NCBI GenBank assembly: GCA_023432025.1
Contig: JAEYVE010000301.1
Coordinates: forward strand, 1 to 21,185
DNA from: Pseudomonadota bacterium
GTDB taxonomy: Bacteria > Myxococcota_A > Polyangia > Polyangiales > Polyangiaceae
Direction of reading: 5' to 3'
DNA length: 21,185 nucleotides
Shown: positions 1-6,944 of the stretch, in pieces
How the letters are laid out: every line of letters starts with the position of its first letter
Position numbering within the stretch: the first letter of the stretch is position 1
Translations under genes and position numbers: made by a program
The notes under the pieces: generated by a model
What the model saw: the letters and a program-made list of their open reading frames with translations, nothing else
What the model was told of the DNA's origin: nothing
The model's database searches: none

Positions 1-372
1 ACGGAGGGCACCGCGACGGCGGCCCAGGCTACGGCGACGAAAGCGCCAAAACGCGAAGTGGAAGGGCGACGCACAGGGCGATGAATCTGCATGGCAGACG
101 GCCTTGTACGAAGGGTCGCGCTCGGCGCGCCTCATCTAGGTGGATGACGCGCGCGGACGCAACGCCCACGATCTGTCGAGCGGCGCTCGCCACGGCGTGG
201 GTGACTCACAATGCCGCACCGCGTCTCCGTCGCATTGCTACTGCACCGGAAGTCGGCGGTGTAGCACGGCGGCCAACCAGCCAGCTTGCTGCCGTGAAAG
301 ACACGCAACGCTCAGAGTTTCAAAGGTGCTGCGGCGACATCTTCAAGTATTTGAATTTGCTAACACGTTAAC
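1..372. other. Intergenic stretch upstream of the sRNA promoter, no supported gene
   Basis: I see no convincing protein gene here. Open frames exist (for example 81-371 on the plus strand) but they are Arg/Ala-rich, overlap open frames in other registers, lack a clear ribosome binding site and resemble no family I know. The stretch ends in a relatively AT-rich segment (about 340-372) just before the sigma-54 box. It contains an imperfect dyad at 236-266, listed separately. No tRNA or rRNA was recognised. Confidence 0.5.
236..266. promoter_or_regulatory. Imperfect dyad, possible upstream activator site
   Basis: TGCTA (236-240) and CACCG (244-248) pair with CGGTG (257-261) and TAGCA (262-266), giving ten pairs with a 3-nt bulge. 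The centre lies about 125 bp upstream of the -24 element at 374. Sigma-54 promoters need a bacterial enhancer-binding protein that normally binds dyads 80-200 bp upstream, so the position fits. The sequence itself matches no named activator that I know, and chance is a real alternative in GC-rich DNA. Confidence 0.25.
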
Positions 373-388
373 TGGCACACGCCTTGCC
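373..388 (+). promoter_or_regulatory. Sigma-54 (RpoN) -24/-12 promoter
   Basis: The sequence reads TGGCAC-N5-TTGC. The invariant GG lies at 374-375 and the invariant GC at 386-387, exactly 10 nt apart, as RpoN requires. Only one base of the extended consensus TGGCACG-N4-TTGC differs (A for G at 379). The predicted transcription start is about 12 nt beyond the GC, near 398-399. It points into a non-coding segment that ends at a perfect intrinsic terminator, not into a protein gene. Confidence 0.75.
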
Positions 389-397
389 TAATGACCT

Positions 398-541
398 ATC
401 AGACGGCGCGACTCTTTCAGGCGCACGTCGCAGAACCCCAGCGGCCCAAGGAAACTTCCCCTCCTCTCCCCCCCTTCCCCTTTCTTGGGCCGCTGTTTTC
501 TTCGCGCGGTCCGGGTTTTCCCGGACCGCGTTTCTTTTTTT
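398..541 (+). ncRNA. Putative sigma-54-dependent small RNA with three stem-loops
   Basis: The candidate transcript runs from the predicted sigma-54 start to the terminator U-tract, about 140 nt. Three hairpins can be seen. SL1 pairs GCGAC (408-412) with GTCGC (427-431). SL2 is a perfect 12-bp stem, 439-450 with 484-495, closing a 33-nt loop (451-483) made mostly of C and U. SL3 is the intrinsic terminator at 505-530. The SL2 loop contains CCUCCU at 460-465, identical to the 16S rRNA anti-Shine-Dalgarno core. No open frame with a ribosome binding site explains the segment. Myxococcus Pxr also follows a sigma-54-type promoter and has three stem-loops, as I recall, but I cannot claim homology. 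An alternative is the leader or attenuator of an unrecognised short gene. Confidence 0.6.
439..495 (+). repeat. 12-bp perfect inverted repeat with C-rich loop
   Basis: CAGCGGCCCAAG (439-450) is exactly complementary to CTTGGGCCGCTG (484-495). The 33-nt loop between them is almost purine-free after its first four bases. It is followed by TTTTC (496-500), so this hairpin might itself cause some termination ahead of the stronger terminator. The opposite strand of the loop is a set of G-runs able in principle to form a G-quadruplex. Confidence 0.85.
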
Positions 542-542
542 T
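505..542 (+). terminator. Rho-independent terminator, plus strand
   Basis: A perfect 11-bp GC-rich stem (CGCGGTCCGGG at 505-515 with 520-530) has a TTTT loop and is followed by TTTCTTTTTTTT (531-542). The U-tract occurs only on the plus strand, so it ends transcription coming from the left, where no protein gene is present. This is the main evidence that the preceding stretch is transcribed. Confidence 0.9.
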
Positions 543-745
543 GTGGGCGAGCGCGACCTGCTCACGAACCACTCACCCAAAACCGGGGCCGGAGCGCCCC
601 CCGACCACGTTCCCACCGGGGCGACTCCTCGAGCACCCGGGGCGGAAGTTGGCGCCCGCGTTGGCCACGACGCTGGGCGTCGCGCCTTCCTTCGTGGCGG
701 CAGCTCGTCGCTCATGAGGCCGACTCGGCGCGTGCGTCAAACGCG

Positions 746-774
746 AAAAAGGCGGCCTCCCGAAGGAGACCGCC
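746..774 (-). terminator. Rho-independent terminator of groESL
   Basis: On the minus strand the RNA reads GGCGGUCUCC-UUCG-GGAGGCCGCC followed by UUUUU. This is a 10-bp stem with one G-U pair and a stable UUCG tetraloop. It begins 36 nt beyond the groEL stop codon at 811. Between here and 542 there is about 200 bp in which I see nothing. Confidence 0.9.
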
Positions 775-810
775 TCTTTCTTTCACCCGAAGTTTCGAGT
801 GGGCGTGGGC

Positions 811-2436
<1,626 letters not shown>

Positions 2437-2456
2437 GTTCGTAGATTCCTTTCGAA

Positions 2457-2750
2457 TTACTTCTCGATGACGCCGAGGATGTCGTCCTCGCGCAGGATGA
2501 GGTGCTCTTCGCCGTCGAGCTTGACCTCGGTGCCGGCGTACTTGCCGAAGAGAACGCGATCGCCCGCCTTGACGCCGGGCTCGATGCGCTTGCCGTCCTC
2601 GAGCTTGCCGGGACCGACGGCGATGACTTCACCTTCGATCGGCTTCTCCTTGGCGGTGTCGGGGATGATGATCCCGCCCTTGGTCTTTTCTTCTTCCTTG
2701 ACGCGCTTGACGATCACGCGGTCCGCGAGCGGACGAATCTTCGTAGCCAT
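2457..2750 (-). CDS. groES: 10-kDa co-chaperonin GroES
   Basis: GroES is the heptameric lid of the GroEL chamber. The 97-residue product has the usual length and pattern: MATKIRPLADRVIVKR at the start, the mobile-loop region EEKTKGGIIIPDTAKEKP around residues 20-37, and a central GDRVLFGKYAGTEVK. The frame stays open upstream, but the ATG at 2750 gives the family's normal N-terminus and has AGGAGA at 2761-2766 behind it. The upstream extension would run into the CIRCE operator and is rejected. It is the first gene of the groESL operon. Its 5' leader of about 145 nt starts at the CIRCE element. Confidence 0.97.
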   Translation of the reverse strand: MATKIRPLADRVIVKRVKEEEKTKGGIIIPDTAKEKPIEGEVIAVGPGKLEDGKRIEPGVKAGDRVLFGKYAGTEVKLDGEEHLILREDDILGVIEK

Positions 2751-2869
2751 TGCGACAATTTCTCCTGATACGAAAAACACGCCCCGAAAGGCGGTGACGG
2801 GGTGCGAGGTCGAGGCGCGCTGGCGCCTCCGACCGCAAAGCCCCCAAAAACTTTGGGAAAGTTTCCCCG

Positions 2870-2896
2870 TTGGCACTCAGCGGCCGTGAGTGCCAA
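2870..2896 (-). promoter_or_regulatory. CIRCE operator (HrcA binding site)
   Basis: TTGGCACTC (2870-2878), a 9-nt spacer, and GAGTGCCAA (2888-2896) form a perfect 9-bp inverted repeat, extended to 10 bp by a G-C pair. It matches CIRCE (TTAGCACTC-N9-GAGTGCTAA) with one symmetrical change per arm. It covers the predicted transcription start of groESL. CIRCE is bound by the heat-shock repressor HrcA, whose gene is not in this window. Confidence 0.93.
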
Positions 2897-2904
2897 CGGC
2901 CGGC

Positions 2905-2932
2905 AAGCTATCCACTGTCCCCGGGCTGTCAA
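2905..2932 (-). promoter_or_regulatory. Housekeeping-type promoter of groESL
   Basis: On the minus strand a consensus -35 box TTGACA (2932-2927) is followed after 16 nt by TAGCTT (2910-2905), which keeps the three most conserved -10 positions. The start would fall near 2898, immediately at the CIRCE element, so HrcA binding would block initiation. This agrees with the usual CIRCE arrangement. Confidence 0.75.
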
Positions 2933-3089
2933 CCGCACCTCCGGAAAATATTCTTTCCTAATTATTTCCGAGACTTGCACTGCTCCATGGTCGACCGGAG
3001 CACTCGTTCAGCATCCACTTGGGCTCCCCCAACGAGCGAAGCGAGCCCTTTTCCGACCCGAGAAGGGCCCACCTCCACCCTCGCCCACG

Positions 3090-3300
3090 GCGCGGAGCCG
3101 CGGCGCCCTGCAGCCCGCACACCCCCGGCTCCCTTGCGGACGGCGCGGAGCCGCGACGCTCGCTGCCGCGCTCGCCGGCTCTTCCCGCCTCGCCCCACGA
3201 CGCGCGGAGCCGTGACGCTCGCTGCCGCGCCCGCCGGCTCTTCTCTCCTCGCCCCACGACGCGCGGAGCCGTGACGCTCGCTGCCGCGCCCGCCGGCTCG
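3090..3300. repeat. 59-bp GC-rich tandem repeat
   Basis: Units begin with GCGCGGAG at 3143, 3202 and 3261, exactly 59 bp apart. The last is truncated at about 3300, and a degenerate fourth unit starts at 3090. The second and third units are nearly identical. The array lies between the divergent groESL promoter and the gene at 3492, and its frames are not protein-like. The rest of the stretch from 2933 to 3440 holds no gene that I can support. Confidence 0.8.
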
Positions 3301-3362
3301 GGGCGCACCGTAACCTACACACGCGGCATGGTTGGAGAATCTTCACACGTCGTGGGTGCGAT

Positions 3363-3379
3363 GTTTCCGCCGCGGAAAC
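3363..3379. promoter_or_regulatory. 17-bp perfect palindrome, possible operator
   Basis: GTTTCCGC (3363-3370) and GCGGAAAC (3372-3379) are perfect 8-bp arms around a single C. The site lies 113 bp upstream of the ATG at 3492 and is the clearest dyad in that promoter region. Its form suits a dimeric repressor or activator. No consensus -35/-10 pair stands out nearby, and the binding factor is unknown. Confidence 0.45.
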
Positions 3380-3440
3380 CGTGGCGTTTCGCGCAAGAGA
3401 CAAGGACCAGCTACTCTTCCTATCGTAGACGAACTTTTGC

Positions 3441-3475
3441 GCTCGCCCCGGCAGCGCGTTTTTGCCGGCACGAGC
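3441..3475 (+). promoter_or_regulatory. Leader hairpin before the 3492 gene
   Basis: GCTCG (3441-3445) pairs with CGAGC (3471-3475), and CCGGCA (3448-3453) pairs with TGCCGG (3463-3468), separated by a 2x2 internal loop and closed by a 9-nt loop. It ends 2 nt before the Shine-Dalgarno AAGGAG (3478-3483). A stem directly beside the ribosome binding site could affect initiation or protect the mRNA 5' end. Its role is inferred. Confidence 0.4.
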
Positions 3476-3491
3476 ACAAGGAGAAGCACTC

Positions 3492-4085
3492 ATGGCGCTC
3501 GAGGTCGATTTGAATGCCAACGTCGACGAATACTTTCGTGAAGTCGTGGAATCCGCGGCCGAGCAGGCCAGCGTGGAGTCGAGTGAGTACGGGCTCACCT
3601 ACGTGTCCGCGCTGCTGTCCAGCTACGCGCGGCCGCTGGCGCGCGAGCGCGCCTTGCTCGGGGAATCGCTGACGCTCGCCTTGCACAGCGCCGCCACGGA
3701 AAAGGCGCTCGCGCGCCGCATCGAACGGCTGCGCACCGTGGGCGACGCCGTGCTCTACGCGACGGGTTTTTTCGAGGAGCACCTGGCCGCGCGCGGCGTG
3801 TCGCTACCGTACGTGCGTGGTCTCGGCGCGCGCGCCTACGATCTCGCGGCGTCTGCGTTTGTCACGTCGAGTGAGCTCTTTGCGGAGCTCGCCACGCGCT
3901 TCGACGACTACGCGCGCGTCCTGCGCGCAGCGAGCGACGCCATCGCCGCGACCTCGGCCGGCGGCGGTCCCACAGGTACGCTGCTGCTCTACGAGCGTTG
4001 GATGAAAACGCGCTCACCCGCGGCAGCAGACGCGCTCATCGAACGCGGCCTCTTGCCGACGACGACCAAGAATACGCTGCACTGA
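3492..4085 (+). CDS. Hypothetical helical protein, 197 aa
   Basis: I do not recognise the family. The start is the ATG at 3492, chosen over an in-frame ATG 30 nt upstream because AAGGAG lies 8 nt before it. The product has no signal peptide or membrane segment. It is rich in Ala, Leu, Glu and Arg and reads as a nearly all-helical bundle, acidic at the start (MALEVDLNANVDEYFREVVE) and basic in the middle. It has no catalytic motif or cysteine cluster that I can identify. The last ~40 residues (YERWMKTRSPAAADALIERG) look like a separate short helical element. It is a single-gene unit, convergent with the lipoprotein gene, and shares its terminator. Codon use matches the neighbours, so it is likely real, soluble and cytosolic. 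Confidence 0.8.
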   Translation: MALEVDLNANVDEYFREVVESAAEQASVESSEYGLTYVSALLSSYARPLARERALLGESLTLALHSAATEKALARRIERLRTVGDAVLYATGFFEEHLAARGVSLPYVRGLGARAYDLAASAFVTSSELFAELATRFDDYARVLRAASDAIAATSAGGGPTGTLLLYERWMKTRSPAAADALIERGLLPTTTKNTLH

Positions 4086-4243
4086 GAGCCGTACGCTGGG
4101 CACCCTGGCTGGCTCGCGGGAGCGGACGAAAGGCGCGGACTTTTGCCGAGAGGACGAAGGAACCACGCGAACTCTTCGCCACGACTCCACGCGGCCATGC
4201 CAAGAGCTCGAATGCCAAGAGCTCCTAGCGCGCTGGACGCAAA

Positions 4244-4270
4244 AAAGGGCCGCCCCGAGGGCGGCCCTTT
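4244..4270. terminator. Bidirectional intrinsic terminator
   Basis: A perfect 12-bp stem (4244-4255 with 4259-4270) has a 3-nt CGA loop. On the minus strand it is followed by UUUUUU (4246-4241). On the plus strand it is followed by TTTCGTTCTTTT. It sits between the convergent genes ending at 4085 and 4305 and can serve both. Confidence 0.92.
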
Positions 4271-4304
4271 CGTTCTTTTGTGGCCTGCGCGGGCCGACAA
4301 CGAC

Positions 4305-5405
4305 TCACTTCAAGATCGGAACGGGGACGAAGCAGTCGATGTTCGTTTCGATGCGGAAGTTCGAGCCGGAGCCGGTGCCGGTGGTCGGGCTCTGACGTTC
4401 CGCGTGGAAAATGTCCATCCTGTACGTGTTGCCCGCCGTGAGGCCGAGCGTATCGAAGTTGATGGATGCGGTGAGCGGCTGGTGTTGACCACCCAGGTCG
4501 AGCACGAGCTTGTCGTTCACGTAAATCCAGAGGTCGTCGTCTCCGCGGAACGTGAAGTTTTGTCCGGCGACGTAGGCGAACTCCACGTGGATTTCCGTCG
4601 TGAAGTGGAAGTTGTGAGCCTTGCCCGGCGTGTTGCCGAAGCCCCGGTCGTCGATGGGGAAGAACTCACTCGAGTCGAACACGCCGTCCGTGAGCGGGAG
4701 CACGTCCTCGATCTCCATGTTGACGCCCTCCACCGTGTTGAACCAGCTAGCGAAGCTGGCTGCGTCCTTGATGGAGTAAACCATGGCGTCGTTGGCCGCG
4801 CCGGTGCCGCAGGTTTTGACGGACTCGAGCGGCGTGAAGTCCCACTTGGCGCAGCCCTGGAACTGGCAGTTGCCCAGCGCGGGCCAGCACTCGCTGGCGG
4901 GCCCCACGAGGCGCTTTTGGCGGCCGATGCGACCCGCCGGCATGTTCACGCCGTCGTTGGCGTCGTACGCGCCCACGGTGAGAACCGGCTTGCGATCGGG
5001 ACCCAGCGTAGGGACGACGAGCTCACAGCCGATGTCGTTCCAACCCTCGAACGGCGTTTCTTGGCCGTTGCCGTTGCAAACGCCGCGCGCCGACGCCTCG
5101 AAATCCGGATGTCCGCCGGGCTCGTCGAAGCCCTTGAAGTCGCGGTAGAGAACCGGCAGCACCTTGCCGCACTCATCACCCGAGCCGCCGCCGCCCGTGC
5201 CGTTTCCAAGGCCGCCGCCCGTGCCGGGGAGGGTGCCCGTAGCGCCCGTGCCGATGATCGGCCCGGTTGACCCGGTGCCGCTACCCGTGCTGCCCGAACC
5301 CTGCCCAGGTCCCAACTTGCGACCGTCGGAGTCCTCCGACGAACAGGCGTAAGCGCCAAAAACCAAGACTGCGAGAGGAACGAGGGAGAGTGTACGCAAA
5401 GACAT
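4305..5405 (-). CDS. Fibro-slime domain lipoprotein
   Basis: This is a predicted cell-surface lipoprotein of 366 residues. A hydrophobic signal segment (residues 3-20) ends at a lipobox-like GAYAC, with Cys21 followed by SSEDSDG. A Gly/Ser/Thr linker of about 50 residues comes next, then a globular region with several cysteines. The C-terminal third is a fibro-slime domain, with FRGDDDLWIYVND near 286-298, LVLDLGGQH just after, and IFHAER plus GSNFRIET near 332-354. This domain is related to PA14-type carbohydrate-binding folds and occurs in slime-mould and bacterial surface proteins, so sugar binding or adhesion is inferred. The ATG at 5405 is chosen over one at 5462 because it opens the signal peptide and has AAGGA 9 nt upstream. 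A 6-bp dyad (5423-5440) lies in its leader. Confidence 0.88.
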   Translation of the reverse strand: MSLRTLSLVPLAVLVFGAYACSSEDSDGRKLGPGQGSGSTGSGTGSTGPIIGTGATGTLPGTGGGLGNGTGGGGSGDECGKVLPVLYRDFKGFDEPGGHPDFEASARGVCNGNGQETPFEGWNDIGCELVVPTLGPDRKPVLTVGAYDANDGVNMPAGRIGRQKRLVGPASECWPALGNCQFQGCAKWDFTPLESVKTCGTGAANDAMVYSIKDAASFASWFNTVEGVNMEIEDVLPLTDGVFDSSEFFPIDDRGFGNTPGKAHNFHFTTEIHVEFAYVAGQNFTFRGDDDLWIYVNDKLVLDLGGQHQPLTASINFDTLGLTAGNTYRMDIFHAERQSPTTGTGSGSNFRIETNIDCFVPVPILK

Positions 5406-5551
5406 AATTAGGCGTCCTTGTCGAGTCGTGAGGGCGACTCCGAGGTGACTCGATTGTTGCACGAGACCGAGAGCGCTTCCAACCCAATTCCCTTCTGGTT
5501 GAAAGTCGCCCTCGGTCCAGCCGCTTCCATCGCGCCTTCCATAAGAAGACC

Positions 5552-5569
5552 TCGGGGACGTCGCCCCGA
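5552..5569 (-). terminator. Possible weak terminator after gshA
   Basis: TCGGGG and CCCCGA form a 6-bp stem with a 6-nt loop about 11 nt after the gshA stop. On the minus strand it is followed by GGUCUUCUU, a broken U-rich stretch. It is weaker than the other terminators in the window, so read-through into the lipoprotein gene is possible. Confidence 0.35.
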
Positions 5570-5579
5570 ATGGCCACCG

Positions 5580-6944
5580 TCAGGCGATGGCGGTCGCCGC
5601 GATGAGACTCTGCGTGGTCGGCTCGGCCCCGGCGCGTGTGCGCGCCACGTCTGCCGGCGTGAGCCCGGCGCTGGTCAGTCGTTCGATGGGGGCGAGCAAG
5701 CTCGCCTCGCTACAGCCATCCGCGTTCAAACGCTGCCTGCGCTCGAGACCGCCGCGCGCGATGGTGAGGAGCCGCTCACCCAACGAAAGCACGCTGTGGC
5801 CCGCGAGGGTGCCACGCAAACCTTCACGAAGCAGCGCCGGTCGACTCGCCTCGACCTCTTCGAAAACGAAGCCTTCCGTGAGCGCCGTGACCTCGTCCAA
5901 AGCGCGCTCGTCGTAGAGCACGCCGGTCCACAGCGCGAGCAGCGCGGTCGAGAGCTCGGGCGGCAAGCTGTCTCCACAGCGCACCTCGAGCGTGTTCTTG
6001 AGGCGCGCCTCGGGGAACAGCGTGTTCAAATGAAGACGAAAATCCGAGAGCGTCGCCCGGTGACCTTCGAAGCCGTTTTGCCAGAAGTCGCGGAAGGTTT
6101 GGCCCGTGTTGGCCAAGATGCGGTCTCCTCGCTTCACGAGGAACATGCCCGCGTCCAACGCCCACTCGACGTAGTCCGCGTAGCCGACGTTCTGCTTGGT
6201 CCACAGCGACGGAATGAGCCCGCTGCGTGAGGGATCCATGCGCAGCCACACGTCGCCGCGCACGCTTTGAAGCTCTGTGGCGCGGCCCTCGGCGAAGGGC
6301 GCGTTTTGGAACAAGGTGTGGACGAGCGGTGAGATTTTGAGGGCGGCGAGGAGCTTTTTCATGCCGTCCGCTTCGCTCGACCAGTCGAAGTTGCCCTGCA
6401 CCGTGGCCGTGCGGCGCATCATGTCGAGCGCGCCGCTTCCCTTCGTGGGCAGGTACTCGCGCATGATGCCGTAGCGCACCTTGGGGACCCACGGCAGCTC
6501 GCTTTGACGCGCGAGCGGGTGAAAGCCCGTCATGAGCCAAACCACGCCGAGCTCACGCGAAATGATGCCGACGTCCGCGAGGTGCCGCTCGTGCTCGGCG
6601 GCCACTGCGTGAACGTCCGGGAGCGCGGCGCCGCTGAGCTCGAACTGCGCGCCGGGCTCGAGCGTGATGCCAGCGCCCTCTTTGGTGAGGGCGATGATGG
6701 GGCCCCCTTCGGTTTCACGCACCGGCTCCCAGCCGCGCTCGCGCACGAGCCACTCGAAAATGCGCAGCACGCCGAAATCGCCTTCGTACGCGAGAGGACG
6801 CCCGGTGTGCTCGTGCACGCCGAACTTTTCGCTCTCGGCGCCGATACGCCACGACGCTGCGGGCTGCTCGGGTGCTGCCAGTACGCCACAGAGATCTTCC
6901 AGCGAGCGCACCGGCTGCTCGCTCCATTGACTATCTTCGTTCAC
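5580..6944 (-). CDS. gshA: Glutamate-cysteine ligase (GCS2/plant type)
   Basis: It catalyses ATP-dependent joining of L-glutamate and L-cysteine, the first step of glutathione synthesis, in the cytosol. The 454-residue product has the pattern of the plant/proteobacterial GCS2 class: GAESEKFGV at 35-43, GGPIIALTKEGAGITLEPG at 80-98 and QFELSG at 100-105. Further conserved blocks are the segment MMRRTATVQGNFDW and TLEVRCGDSLPPE. The start is GTG at 6944, which overlaps the TGA of the preceding gene as GTGA, so translation is probably coupled. No gshB (glutathione synthetase) lies in the window, so the end product could be glutathione or gamma-glutamylcysteine. Confidence 0.93.
   Translation of the reverse strand: MNEDSQWSEQPVRSLEDLCGVLAAPEQPAASWRIGAESEKFGVHEHTGRPLAYEGDFGVLRIFEWLVRERGWEPVRETEGGPIIALTKEGAGITLEPGAQFELSGAALPDVHAVAAEHERHLADVGIISRELGVVWLMTGFHPLARQSELPWVPKVRYGIMREYLPTKGSGALDMMRRTATVQGNFDWSSEADGMKKLLAALKISPLVHTLFQNAPFAEGRATELQSVRGDVWLRMDPSRSGLIPSLWTKQNVGYADYVEWALDAGMFLVKRGDRILANTGQTFRDFWQNGFEGHRATLSDFRLHLNTLFPEARLKNTLEVRCGDSLPPELSTALLALWTGVLYDERALDEVTALTEGFVFEEVEASRPALLREGLRGTLAGHSVLSLGERLLTIARGGLERRQRLNADGCSEASLLAPIERLTSAGLTPADVARTRAGAEPTTQSLIAATAIA

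Noticed and set aside
398..541. 6S RNA or tmRNA as the identity of the small RNA
   Set aside because: 6S RNA is a long rod with an internal bubble and tmRNA has a tRNA-like end with CCA and a tag frame. Neither pattern is visible in the three separate hairpins.
3021..3052. GGGCTC...GAGCCC followed by TTTT as a plus-strand terminator
   Set aside because: The stem is only 6 bp with a 16-nt loop, and no plus-strand transcript is expected upstream, since groESL is read the other way.
3090..3300. CRISPR array
   Set aside because: The units are contiguous 59-bp tandem copies with no unique spacers and no cas genes nearby.
4197..4224. 13-bp direct repeat ATGCCAAGAGCTC (4197-4209 and 4212-4224)
   Set aside because: It is only two short copies in a gap between convergent genes, too little to support a functional call.
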